Part shown: positions 1-8,750 of the stretch, one piece after another
Numbering within the stretch: position 1 is the stretch's first letter
Layout: every line of letters begins with the position of its first letter
NCBI GenBank assembly: GCA_031555145.1
Contig: JAVBUR010000027.1
Coordinates: 24,882-88,881 of the forward strand
Reading direction: 5' to 3'
Length of the DNA stretch: 64,000 nucleotides
Source: JAJDIA01 sp031555145
GTDB taxonomy: Bacteria > Bacteroidota > Bacteroidia > Bacteroidales > Tannerellaceae
Made by a program: the position numbers and the translations under genes
The notes under the pieces: model-generated
What the model saw: the letters and a program-made list of their open reading frames with translations, nothing else
Database searches by the model: none
What the model was told of the DNA's origin: nothing

Positions 1-1417
1 CATCACTACTCACTTTCAGCATCTTACCCACATTCATATCCGTGTTGACACGATAACTGTAACGCTGAAACTCTGTGTTTTTCGTCATACCCGGCTGGTC
101 CAGGTAATCGAAAGACACCAGGAAGCGACCACTTTCACTCCCACCGTTCAGGTTTAGTGTATGTTGTGTGATATAGTTGATGTTGTACACCTCATCCGGC
201 CAACTGGTATAGGAGTGATGATACGGGTCATTTCCTTTCTCGGTAGTCACAATATCATTTTCCGTATATTTGGGGACACTACCGGCATTGACCAATGATT
301 CGTTGACCATCATCATGTATTCACGTGCAGATACCTGCTCTGCTTTTACGGCTCTATCCTGGAATCCGATTGCGCCATCGTAAGACAGTCTCACCTTGCC
401 TTCCTGTCCTCGTTTGGTTGTGACCAGGATAACGCCGTGTGCCGCACGCGATCCATAGATAGAAGCTGAAGCAGCATCTTTCAGCACGGATATATTCTCT
501 ATCTCCGACGATGGGATCTGGCTTAACGACATTTCGATACCATCAACCAACACCAATGGTTTAGCATTACCGGTAGTACCCACACCACGCAGGAAAATAT
601 CCGGATCGTCGCTACCCGGAGCGCCGCCACGGTCTATGATCGTAATCCCCGGCGTCAATCCCTGCAATGCCTTCGTTGCATTAACGACGGTCATTTTATT
701 GATCTCGTCGCCTTCCAGTTTGACTACCGCACCGGTGGTGGTCACTTTTCGTTGTATACCGTAGCCAACCACCACCACTTCGCTCAAGGCCAAAGTATTT
801 TCTACCATCCGGATTACGAAGGCCGATTGGGTTCCCACTTTGATTTCTTGCATATTATAGCCGATATACGATACCTGGATCGTTGCACTTGCAGCAACCT
901 CCAACGTAAATCGTCCATCCATATTCGTAATAGCACCATTTGTGGTGCCTTTCTCAATCACATTGGCGCCAATGACCGTTTCACCGGATTCATCTGTAAC
1001 AACCCCTGTGATCGTTTTCCGTTGTTGGGTAACTACAGGTGATATCGTCGTTGCGATATGCTTCGACAAAACGATATACGCGCCTTTCTGCATATAGTCC
1101 AACCCCAGGGGACGGACGATATGCTCGAGTACCTCTTTTACAGATTCAGTCTCCATACATATGGACAACTGTTTACTTACATCCACTCCCGTATCATAGA
1201 TAAACAAAAAGTCTGTTTGCTCCTCAATGGCATTCAGGTAGTCTTTTAATGGGATATTATCACCATTTAACGTGATTTTTTGTGATATCCCGTCTTCCGC
1301 ATGCAGGCAAAAAGCAAGCATAAACAACAGCACAAATGTAGTTTTTACGACCCTCCGGAAGCGTATGTACCAGGTCTGTTTAGGGAAATAGTTCATAGAC
1401 AAAGGTATTTTGTACAT
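1..1417 (-). CDS. SusC/RagA-family TonB-dependent outer membrane receptor, 5' part only
   Basis: N-terminal portion (about 470 codons) of a SusC-like glycan-import receptor; the rest lies beyond the left edge. Two in-frame ATGs are possible, at 1417 and 1396. A hydrophobic signal segment (VLLFMLAFCLHA) is followed by a secretin/TonB short N-terminal domain (KDYLNAIEEQTDFLFIYD), then a carboxypeptidase-like regulatory domain (GVVTDESGETVIGANV), a TonB-box-like stretch (VVVGYG) and the plug domain (LVDGIEMSLSQIPSSEIEN, DAASASIYGSRAAHGV). The extra STN domain is typical of SusC proteins that signal to a FecR/ECF pair, and such a pair lies immediately upstream (FecR 1564-2499, sigma 4589-5143). 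The receptor presumably imports the glycan that controls this locus. A SusD partner is expected beyond the left edge. Confidence 0.93.
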   Translation of the reverse strand, partial: MYKIPLSMNYFPKQTWYIRFRRVVKTTFVLLFMLAFCLHAEDGISQKITLNGDNIPLKDYLNAIEEQTDFLFIYDTGVDVSKQLSICMETESVKEVLEHIVRPLGLDYMQKGAYIVLSKHIATTISPVVTQQRKTITGVVTDESGETVIGANVIEKGTTNGAITNMDGRFTLEVAASATIQVSYIGYNMQEIKVGTQSAFVIRMVENTLALSEVVVVGYGIQRKVTTTGAVVKLEGDEINKMTVVNATKALQGLTPGITIIDRGGAPGSDDPDIFLRGVGTTGNAKPLVLVDGIEMSLSQIPSSEIENISVLKDAASASIYGSRAAHGVILVTTKRGQEGKVRLSYDGAIGFQDRAVKAEQVSAREYMMMVNESLVNAGSVPKYTENDIVTTEKGNDPYHHSYTSWPDEVYNINYITQHTLNLNGGSESGRFLVSFDYLDQPGMTKNTEFQRYSYRVNTDMNVGKMLKVSSD

Positions 1418-1563
1418 AACTTTGTGATATTAAAGATTAATAAAATTGTAGTGTATTCTCATGAGATGAACGACTCACGTCCATCGTCTTAATCATTCGT
1501 CAGTTGTATTTTCAGTATTTTCTCATAGGCATTACATTTACACAGTCAGGTTTTATGAAACAG

Positions 1564-2499
1564 TCAGTCAATATACAGGATCGTATGATCCTCATTCCGT
1601 GAGAAGTTAAACCGGGCATTTTTCTGAAGCACCTGTAAAATAAAGTCTATGCCATCGCTCACACGACATTTACCACTGCATCGGTAGGTATCCAGTTGTT
1701 CATTCCGGACAATAATCCGGATATCATATACTTTTTCAAACCGCTTCATCAAGTCGACAAACAGGATATTCTCAAAACAAATCAACCCCTCTTTCCAGCG
1801 ATAATCATCCCAATGGGAAACAGTATCTACTACCAAACGGCCGGTTTTCCATTCGGCTCTCTGATTGGGTAACAGCACGACCTCCTCTTGTGGATTCAGG
1901 GTATTTGTCAACCGGATGGAACCTTCCATTAATGCCGCAGAAAAAGTGCCATCGACCTCATTTACCTTCACATTGAACGTTGTGCCAAGCACCCTGATCT
2001 TATGTTCACCCGCTTGTACGACAAAGGGACATTCAGCATCGCTGCTTACATCAAAATACCCTTCCCCTTTCAGGTTTACCTGACGTTCATCCCGCCCAAA
2101 AACGGTCGGATACACTAGTTCAGAGCAGGCATTTAACCATACAGACGATCCATCAGACAGTATCAGGTTAACCCGCTGGCCAGACGGGACAATAACCCGA
2201 TTCATAGCAAGCTGTTCTTCAGGTTTCAATGACATATAGACATATACAGCAGAGACAATCACAACAGCCACCATAGCAGCCACTTTCAGCCACTCCTTCC
2301 ATACCGGAGACCATAATGGACACTTTACAACAGTTCTTTCACTACTGGTTTTGTGGAACAACAAAACATCAAAATGCTTGCGTTCCCGGATCATTTCCCT
2401 GCAATTTTCAGCAGAATTTTCTGCCCAGTTACAGACAGCCTCTTCCTCTTGAAAAGAGGCTGTCCCTTCAAAAAACCGCTGTAGGATGTCTTTATCCAT
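1564..2499 (-). CDS. FecR-family transmembrane anti-sigma factor
   Basis: A 311-residue single-pass inner-membrane regulator. The cytoplasmic N-terminus (FFEGTASFQEEEAVCNW) is the sigma-binding part. One membrane segment lies near residues 74-92 (MVAVVIVSAVYVYMSL). It is followed by the periplasmic FecR domain (residues ~105-200, with LILSDGSSVWLNACSELVYP and GEGYFDV) and a C-terminal DUF4974-like domain that contacts the receptor STN domain. Its ATG overlaps the stop codon of the upstream glycosidase as TAATG, so the two are probably translationally coupled. By family knowledge it holds the ECF sigma (4589-5143) inactive until the SusC-like receptor signals substrate binding. The placement of a glycosidase between sigma and anti-sigma genes is unusual. 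Confidence 0.93.
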   Translation of the reverse strand: MDKDILQRFFEGTASFQEEEAVCNWAENSAENCREMIRERKHFDVLLFHKTSSERTVVKCPLWSPVWKEWLKVAAMVAVVIVSAVYVYMSLKPEEQLAMNRVIVPSGQRVNLILSDGSSVWLNACSELVYPTVFGRDERQVNLKGEGYFDVSSDAECPFVVQAGEHKIRVLGTTFNVKVNEVDGTFSAALMEGSIRLTNTLNPQEEVVLLPNQRAEWKTGRLVVDTVSHWDDYRWKEGLICFENILFVDLMKRFEKVYDIRIIVRNEQLDTYRCSGKCRVSDGIDFILQVLQKNARFNFSRNEDHTILYID

Positions 2500-4505
2500 T
2501 ATAACAGAATAGCTTGTATACGCATATTATCTCTTTCATTGTATATCCGTTTACTAATCGTATTCCCGCCTGTAACAACAGTCACCTGTAGTTTGCTACC
2601 GATACGTTTCACTTCGATATCAAATTCTTTATTGAACGCACATATTTTCCGTAGGTTCATATAATCCCATTCGGCAGGGAGACGAGGTATAAAGTCAAAC
2701 GAATGTAGGCCGGTAGGACGGATACCAAACAGCCCTTCAGTGATGATCCGCCCATACAATCCGCTTTCGGCCGACAGATGGCGTTGGCTTCCCTCCGGCC
2801 AGGCTTCAATGGCATAGGGAACATGTTCACCCAACAGACGCCGGTTGGAGTAGAATGAGAGGTAATCAGTAGCCTTCGCTGTCTCGCCACAAGCATACAC
2901 GCCCCGCAAAGCATAGAGTGTAGAACGATCCCAGAAAGTTTCACTACCGGCTTGTGTCAACAAACCGTTCTCCGTCCACAAACGGGGAGAAAACAAGGCT
3001 TGGATAGTCGCCTCTTTCCGGTCATAAATACCCACTGTGAGCGGCATGCAGATCCAGGAACGCAATATATCGTTCCCTTCATAATACTGGTAGGTATTGA
3101 AGCCTTCGACCATAGCACCGAAATAGCGGTCAATATTCTTCTTCAAGGCATCGGCCTGTTGTGTATAGCCGGATAGTTGTGCAGATGGTTTACCCAGGTC
3201 TTTCCCCAGGTAGACTGCTGAGCGCAACGCGTCATAATATAAGGAGGAAGTACAGAGATTGGCTTTCCCTGCCGGAAAACGACCTTCCAATTCGTCAGCA
3301 TCTGAGGCGACCACACCAGCCTCATTTAGCTTTCGCCGACAGTATTCCAATGTCCATTCAATCAGCGGCCATAGTTGTTCTGCCTCCGCCTTATCACCAC
3401 GTGCCAGGGCATAACGGGCAGCACCGTATGCAATCATAGCCCCGTCTCCCCGGTCACCCGCACCATTCCAGATATCAAGGCCTTCGGCTATGATAGAACT
3501 GGGGATCGGTTTATATTCCGTATTTATGAATCGGGCAAAATGTTCATAAGAATTCAAGGCCGAACGGTTACCTACCTCATACCCCAGGAAGGGGAAGAAA
3601 GGGTTAATATATTCCGCCTGGTCATTTGCCCAGATGGCGGCATAATATGATTCACCTCCCGGGCCGTGCATAAATCCACTGCTCGTCTTATAAATGCTCT
3701 CGGCTCCGCGGATCTTGGCGAATGCAAACATAGTATTAATAACCGGATCGGGTGTATCCAAGATCAACTTATCACGAATATCAGCAATCAACAACCTACG
3801 CATCTGTAACTCGGCGTTAATATCCAGTACCGATTCATCCTCACCGGACTTATATCCGGCAAAGAAAGCACTAAACGTCAACTCTTCACCCGGTTTCAGT
3901 GACCGGGCGGTCTGTCCATGGATGGTAGACACCAACCGGTAGCTGCCATCCACTCCTTTAGCTGCATCCGTTTCGATCACAGCAGACGATGAAGGTATCT
4001 CTACCGACAGCACCGTTTCCCCCATATTACGGATCACGTACTTTTCACAAAAGGCCGGTTGCGTAACGGATGGGAACAGGATACGGGTAAGTGTCAATGC
4101 TCCCTGGCGGGGAAATTCAAAACGACTTTCCACCTCCATCGTTCCATTCAAGGTGATCGATTGCACTTTTTCATTCATCAGCGATTGTCCGTTTACTTCT
4201 ACCATATCGGTGACTTTCCAGGCAAACCGGCGCATCAGGCTGGCATGAGTATTATTGGGAATGGTGCGCAACATCGGCCAAACCATGCTACGATTCAGCT
4301 TAAAAGCGCCGCTGACATCCACCCCGTAACGTAAAACGGTAGAGACCTGTTGCCCACTCATTTCGATATGGTCCTCATGCGGCAACCTCCCGTCTATCTG
4401 CCAGGTGATTCCACCCGACGAATTAATCACCCAATAATTAGTAGTTGAGGCAGATATACACCCCATCCACAATAGTAATAAAAAGGTACAAAACTGTTTT
4501 CTCAT
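2499..4505 (-). CDS. secreted six-hairpin (alpha/alpha) glycoside hydrolase
   Basis: A 668-residue protein with a signal peptide (FCTFLLLLWMGCISAS), so periplasmic or surface-exposed. The N-terminal ~230 residues look like a beta-sandwich. Residues ~240-620 have the look of an (alpha/alpha)6 toroid: repeated helical hairpins with conserved acidic and aromatic clusters (GGESYYAAIWANDQAEY, LDIWNGAGDRGDGAM, AIEAWPEGSQRHLSAESGLY). The C-terminus is a small beta domain. This resembles rhamnosidase-like and other six-hairpin glycosidases, but I cannot assign a GH family or a substrate from sequence alone. It sits between the sigma and FecR genes (TAATG overlap with fecR), so it is expressed together with the regulators of the locus. 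Confidence 0.75.
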   Translation of the reverse strand: MRKQFCTFLLLLWMGCISASTTNYWVINSSGGITWQIDGRLPHEDHIEMSGQQVSTVLRYGVDVSGAFKLNRSMVWPMLRTIPNNTHASLMRRFAWKVTDMVEVNGQSLMNEKVQSITLNGTMEVESRFEFPRQGALTLTRILFPSVTQPAFCEKYVIRNMGETVLSVEIPSSSAVIETDAAKGVDGSYRLVSTIHGQTARSLKPGEELTFSAFFAGYKSGEDESVLDINAELQMRRLLIADIRDKLILDTPDPVINTMFAFAKIRGAESIYKTSSGFMHGPGGESYYAAIWANDQAEYINPFFPFLGYEVGNRSALNSYEHFARFINTEYKPIPSSIIAEGLDIWNGAGDRGDGAMIAYGAARYALARGDKAEAEQLWPLIEWTLEYCRRKLNEAGVVASDADELEGRFPAGKANLCTSSLYYDALRSAVYLGKDLGKPSAQLSGYTQQADALKKNIDRYFGAMVEGFNTYQYYEGNDILRSWICMPLTVGIYDRKEATIQALFSPRLWTENGLLTQAGSETFWDRSTLYALRGVYACGETAKATDYLSFYSNRRLLGEHVPYAIEAWPEGSQRHLSAESGLYGRIITEGLFGIRPTGLHSFDFIPRLPAEWDYMNLRKICAFNKEFDIEVKRIGSKLQVTVVTGGNTISKRIYNERDNMRIQAILL

Positions 4506-4588
4506 ATTCCTTTGATTAACGTGTTTTTCCTGTTACATATATAGTAAGCACTTGTAAAGATAAATACCCTAACGAAAAAACGGTTTTT

Positions 4589-5143
4589 TTATATGAACAA
4601 TATAAACCCCATGTAGTCTTTCAGTTTTACCTTCATAATTTTCAGCCCTTTGGAGATGTGCACTTCCACACTTTTGACTGACAAGGAGCAAATAGCAGCT
4701 ATTTCGCTATACGTTTTATTCTCATAACGGCTCATGATGAATATACGACGGGTCTTATCCGGCATAGTGGCCAATGCGTCATCTATCAGTTGTTGTACTT
4801 CGACACTAAACATTTCCTGTGGATCACAGGCCTCGAGGGTAATAATACGCAGGTTGTTAACACGCATCTGATGATTGTACATATGTTGCTCCACATCTTC
4901 CTGTATCCGGAGATGCCGCAAGTAATTAAGACATTTATGTTTGATCGTTTCAAGGATATAGGCCGGTATATTCGAATCTGCCGACAACGAATGTCGGTTT
5001 TCCCAATAATACAGAATACCTTCCATAGTGATATCCTCTGCAGCGGCTTTATCTTGTATATAGGTAGTAGCAAAGCGGACAAACAAACCGTGATAGTCGG
5101 TAAAAAGTTGATTGAATGTTTTTATTTCTGAGATCGTATCCAT
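4589..5143 (-). CDS. ECF-type RNA polymerase sigma factor
   Basis: A 184-residue sigma-70 family protein of the Bacteroidetes FecI-like type. Region 2 is visible at residues ~15-50 (FVRFATTYIQDKAAAEDITMEG, YYWENR). Region 4 helix-turn-helix is at ~130-175 (TRRIFIMSRYENKTYSEIAA, SVKSVEVHISKGL). It directs transcription of the adjacent receptor locus when released by the FecR protein at 1564-2499. The glycosidase gene follows 83 bp downstream on the same strand. A TAnnTTTG-type box lies upstream at 5196-5203. Confidence 0.93.
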   Translation of the reverse strand: MDTISEIKTFNQLFTDYHGLFVRFATTYIQDKAAAEDITMEGILYYWENRHSLSADSNIPAYILETIKHKCLNYLRHLRIQEDVEQHMYNHQMRVNNLRIITLEACDPQEMFSVEVQQLIDDALATMPDKTRRIFIMSRYENKTYSEIAAICSLSVKSVEVHISKGLKIMKVKLKDYMGFILFI

Positions 5144-5195
5144 TACAATACCGTTTTCGTAGCTAAAGGCAGGTCATTTTAACCATTTCCACAGG

Positions 5196-5203
5196 CAAAG
5201 ATA
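5196..5203 (-). promoter_or_regulatory. -7 promoter box of the sigma gene
   Basis: Read on the minus strand this is TATCTTTG, matching the Bacteroidetes TAnnTTTG consensus, about 55 bases before the sigma ATG. No good TTTG -33 box is seen at the expected spacing, so the call rests on one element. Confidence 0.45.
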
Positions 5204-5486
5204 GTGCAAATTTCAGCAACCATTGTAAATCTTCAACACATATCCCGTCCAGCACTTCTGCAAACAATCATCTCCTAATACCATAGAGAGCCCATATCCC
5301 TAACCCTCAACAACCTACTCACCTTTCACTTCATATGCTGAAAGTTTTGGATGCCTTCGCTATGCCTTATACATTCTTTCGCTATGGGTTTTGGATAGGT
5401 AGTAGGATTCTTCATAGATTCTTCGTTGCAAGTAGTTAATGATAGTGTTAAAAATGTATACTTTATCTATATTTAAAAAGGATATT

Positions 5487-5530
5487 ATAAGTAGAATATA
5501 AGTAGGATACAAGTAAGATACAAGTAGGAT
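5487..5530. repeat. four tandem 11-bp repeats
   Basis: Four consecutive units: ATAAGTAGAAT (5487-5497), ATAAGTAGGAT (5498-5508), ACAAGTAAGAT (5509-5519) and ACAAGTAGGAT (5520-5530). The 11-bp period is close to one helical turn, so the units face the same side of the DNA. They lie in a gene-free stretch about 345-385 bp upstream of the sigma gene. A regulator-binding or DNA-bending role is an inference. Confidence 0.75.
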
Positions 5531-5599
5531 CTACTACAGTAACACCTATTATCCCCGTATTCATACCTTATTCACTACTTATGTAACCAGTACTCACTC

Positions 5600-5762
5600 T
5601 TACGACCGGCGATAGCCCCGCGGGGAGATGCCTTGGTGCTTTTTGAAAAATTTGCCAAAGATGGATTGGTCGGAGGACCGTATTGGTAGCGCCCCCGATG
5701 GATATTCGCCAGCGTGTTTACAGCCGTTAGCGTTCACGCTGCAGTTGCCTACGATAAAAGAT
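5600..5762 (-). pseudogene. 3' remnant of an AraC-type regulator
   Basis: On the minus strand an open frame of about 54 codons ends at a TAA (5600-5602). Its last part reads DQSIFGKFFKKHQGISPRGY, the signature of the second helix-turn-helix of AraC/XylS regulators. No start codon or first helix-turn-helix precedes it: the frame is closed by a TGA just upstream, at the end of the ABC permease gene. It is the tail of a deleted regulator gene. The surrounding stretch 5144-5761 holds no intact gene. Confidence 0.7.
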
Positions 5763-6892
5763 CATCCATTCTTCCGGTAGCTTACGATGGCCAGGACGTT
5801 GAAGCAGACGGCAAAGAGGCAGACGGTAAGGAACTGGCTGGTGAGGTCGGCCAGGGTACTGCCTTTGAGGTAGACCATGCGCATGACTTCGACGAAGTAG
5901 CGGACGGGGTTCAGTAACGTTACCTTCTGCGCCCATTCGGGCATGCTGCTGATCGGAGTGAACAGGCCGCTTAGCAGGGCGAAGATGATGATAAAGAAGA
6001 AGGAGGTGAACATGGCCTGTTGCTGGGTGGAGGAGACGGAGGAGACGGCCAGACCGAAACCGGTAAATGCAATCAGGTAAACGGCGGCAAAGAGGTAGAT
6101 CGTCCCGAAGCTGCCTACCGGAAGCAGGCCATAGATGGCCCAGGAGACAATGGCTCCGATGGTGAGCAGGATAAAGCCGATCACCCAGAAGGGGATTAGT
6201 TTCGACAGCAGGAAGAGTGCTTTGGGTACGGGCGTAACGTTGATCTGTTCGATCGTGCCGGATTCTTTCTCGCTGACGATATTGAGGGCGGAGAGGAATC
6301 CACTGACGATGGTGATGAGGAAGACCAGGATACCCGGCACCATGTAGTTCTTGTAGTTGAGATGCGGGTTGAAGAGGTTGGTGGAGGTAACAAGTGGGGC
6401 GGCGGCAGTGATCACCATACCCTGTTCTTGGTTGAATTGCTGGATGATCTGGGTGAGGTAGCTGCTTCCCATGCCGCCTTTGGTACCGTTGACGGCGTTG
6501 GCGGCGATGAGGACGTCGGCTTTGCCTTCGCGGCCCAACTGTTTTTCGAAGTCAGTAGGGATCTCCAACAGCAAGTCTGCCTTATCTGTTTCGATCGACT
6601 GCATGGCGGCATCATACGAATCGGCCACAGCCGTCAGCCGGAAATAACCGGATGACAATACCTTCTCTGTCAATTGGGTAGAAACAACCGAGTGGTCATG
6701 ATCCACCACAGCCAGGTTGATGTTGCGCATCTCGAAATTGGCGGCAAACGGCAGAATAATCAATTGCAGCAGCGGCATGATAAAGATGATCTTCGGCAGG
6801 ACTTTGTCCCGGCGGATCCGTTTAAACTCTTTTTCTAACAGGTATTTCAGCATGACGGTATCAGGATAAGCGGACATTAAAGCGTTTGACAC
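5762..6892 (-). CDS. ABC-2 type export permease (second of pair)
   Basis: A 376-residue inner-membrane permease of the YbhR/YhhJ type. One N-terminal membrane segment (IIFIMPLLQLIILPFAA, residues ~34-50) is followed by a large periplasmic domain. Five or more C-terminal membrane segments start near residue 180 (VPGILVFLITIVSGFLSAL, FWVIGFILLTIGAIVSWAI and others). The motif SEKESGTIEQINVTP is the conserved cytoplasmic coupling element of ABC-2 permeases. It overlaps the preceding permease gene by 32 bp and is the last gene of the tetR-tolC-hlyD-ABC operon. It should pair with the 370-residue permease to form the transmembrane channel. Confidence 0.9.
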   Translation of the reverse strand: MSNALMSAYPDTVMLKYLLEKEFKRIRRDKVLPKIIFIMPLLQLIILPFAANFEMRNINLAVVDHDHSVVSTQLTEKVLSSGYFRLTAVADSYDAAMQSIETDKADLLLEIPTDFEKQLGREGKADVLIAANAVNGTKGGMGSSYLTQIIQQFNQEQGMVITAAAPLVTSTNLFNPHLNYKNYMVPGILVFLITIVSGFLSALNIVSEKESGTIEQINVTPVPKALFLLSKLIPFWVIGFILLTIGAIVSWAIYGLLPVGSFGTIYLFAAVYLIAFTGFGLAVSSVSSTQQQAMFTSFFFIIIFALLSGLFTPISSMPEWAQKVTLLNPVRYFVEVMRMVYLKGSTLADLTSQFLTVCLFAVCFNVLAIVSYRKNG

Positions 6893-7973
6893 TCACAATT
6901 ACCAGGAAGACGACCATAAACAGCAGGATCGAGACTTCCTGCCAGATGGCGGCGAAGCCGAGTCCTTTGATCATGATGTCCTTCACGGCGATGATATAAT
7001 ATTTGGCAGGAACGATATAGGAGACCCATTGGAGGATGAGCGGCATATTTTCCGTGGGGAACATCATTCCGCTAAGCAACATAATGGGGAGCATCAAAAC
7101 CATACCGCTGATCAGCATGGCGGCCTGCTGGGTATTTGTCAGGGTCGATATCAATAGTCCCAGGCAGAGCGCCACCAGTGAGTAGAGGATGGAGACGAAG
7201 ACGAGTAACAGCAGGCTCCCGTTGATAGGCACCTCCAGCAGGAAGTAGGACAACAGGAGGATGGTGGCGATATTCACCATACTCAGTAGCAGGTAGGGTA
7301 CAGCCTTGGCCAGGATGATATAGACGGGTTTCATGGGAGAGACGAGGAGGATCTCCATCGTGCCGGTTTCCTTTTCGCGAACGATACCGACGGAGGTCAT
7401 CATGGCGCAAATCAGCATCAGGATCAGGCCCATCACACCGGGGACGAAGTTGTAAGCGCCTTTCATCTGCGGGTTGTAGAGCAGGTGGACGACGGGGGTG
7501 ATGACGAGCGACTGTGAAGCGGCTGATAGTTGCTCGGTGTTCTGCCGGGCACTGATCAGTTCGGACTGGATGATGGCGGATACGTAGGTGGTAAGCTGCG
7601 TGGCTTCGTTCGGGTCGGTGGCGTCGGCCAGTACCTGGACGGTGGCGCCGGGGGTGGAAGCGTACTGGGCAGGGAAGACAACGGCGATGCGCGCCTTACC
7701 TTGCCGGAAGTAGTCTTGTACGTCATCATAATCGACCGACATACCGGAGAGATCGAAGTATTCGCTGGCGGCGAGGCGTTCGGTCATCTTCATCGTTACC
7801 TCATCGCGGCTGTGGTCGAGGATGGTGATGGGGACGCGTTTGATCTCCGTCGTGATAGCATAGCCGAAGAGGATAATCAGGATGATGGGCATAGCCAAGA
7901 GGATCATCATCGTTCGCGAGTCGCGGAAGATGTGATAGAATTCTTTGCGGAGGAAGGAGGCAAATTGTTTCAT
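6861..7973 (-). CDS. ABC-2 type export permease (first of pair)
   Basis: A 370-residue paralogue of the downstream permease, with the same plan: N-terminal membrane segment (MMILLAMPIILIILFGYAI), periplasmic domain, and a C-terminal bundle of membrane segments with the coupling motif REKETGTMEILLVSP. It resembles the YbhS/YhhJ permeases of drug exporters. It begins 6 bp after the 245-residue ATPase gene, and its 3' end overlaps the next permease gene by 32 bp, consistent with coupled translation of a heterodimeric channel. Confidence 0.9.
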   Translation of the reverse strand: MKQFASFLRKEFYHIFRDSRTMMILLAMPIILIILFGYAITTEIKRVPITILDHSRDEVTMKMTERLAASEYFDLSGMSVDYDDVQDYFRQGKARIAVVFPAQYASTPGATVQVLADATDPNEATQLTTYVSAIIQSELISARQNTEQLSAASQSLVITPVVHLLYNPQMKGAYNFVPGVMGLILMLICAMMTSVGIVREKETGTMEILLVSPMKPVYIILAKAVPYLLLSMVNIATILLLSYFLLEVPINGSLLLLVFVSILYSLVALCLGLLISTLTNTQQAAMLISGMVLMLPIMLLSGMMFPTENMPLILQWVSYIVPAKYYIIAVKDIMIKGLGFAAIWQEVSILLFMVVFLVIVSVKRFNVRLS

Positions 7974-7979
7974 ACGTCG

Positions 7980-8717
7980 TTATTCTCCTCTGGTGGCCTT
8001 GCGGGCAAGCGCCGTGAAGACCTGGTTCATATTCGTTGCGTTATACGTCTGCTTGAGGGCGACGGGGGTATCGAGGGCGTCGATACGGCCGTCGACCATG
8101 ATGGAGACTCGGTTGCAATATTCGGCCTCGTCCATATAGTGGGTGGTGACGAAGACGGTAATGCCGCGGGCGGAGGCTTCGTAGATCAGTTCCCAGAACT
8201 GGCGACGGGTGACGGGGTCGACACCGCCGGTCGGCTCGTCGAGGAAGACGATACGGGGTTCGTGGATGATGGCGACTGAGAAGGAAAGCTTCTGCTTCCA
8301 GCCCAACGGCAGCGAGTCGACGATGGTGTTGCGTTCGCTTTCGAGGCCGAGGGTGTGGAGGAGTTCGTCGGTCTTCGTCTTCAACTGTTTGGCGGGCAGG
8401 CCGTAGATGCCGCCGAAGAGGCGGATGTTTTCCCACACCTTGAGGTCGCCGTAGAGGGAGAACTTCTGGCTCATATAGCCGATATGGCGTTTGATCTGCT
8501 CCGTTTCACGATAGACGTCGTAGCCGGCAACGCGTGCCTCGCCCGAGGTGGGAACGGACAGGCCGCAGAGCATACGCATGGCGGTGGTCTTGCCGGCGCC
8601 GTTGGCTCCGAGGAAACCGAAGATCTCCCCCTCTCCTACCTCGAAACTGATATGGTCGACGGCGGTAAAGGTGCCGAAGCGTTTCGTTAACTGGTTTGTT
8701 TCAATTACATTCATCAC
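7980..8717 (-). CDS. ABC exporter ATP-binding subunit (with intact switch His)
   Basis: A 245-residue nucleotide-binding subunit. Walker A is GANGAGKTT, Walker B IVFLDEPTGGVDP, and the switch region VTTHYMDEA keeps its histidine. The signature motif is LPLGWKQKLS instead of LSGGQ, a variant seen in YbhF/RbbA-like exporters. With the 307-residue ATPase it matches the two halves that are fused in E. coli YbhF/RbbA; here they are separate genes. It powers the two ABC-2 permeases encoded downstream. Confidence 0.92.
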   Translation of the reverse strand: MMNVIETNQLTKRFGTFTAVDHISFEVGEGEIFGFLGANGAGKTTAMRMLCGLSVPTSGEARVAGYDVYRETEQIKRHIGYMSQKFSLYGDLKVWENIRLFGGIYGLPAKQLKTKTDELLHTLGLESERNTIVDSLPLGWKQKLSFSVAIIHEPRIVFLDEPTGGVDPVTRRQFWELIYEASARGITVFVTTHYMDEAEYCNRVSIMVDGRIDALDTPVALKQTYNATNMNQVFTALARKATRGE

Positions 8718-8750
8718 TAATCATTAATCGTTAATCATTATTTTTCCTGA

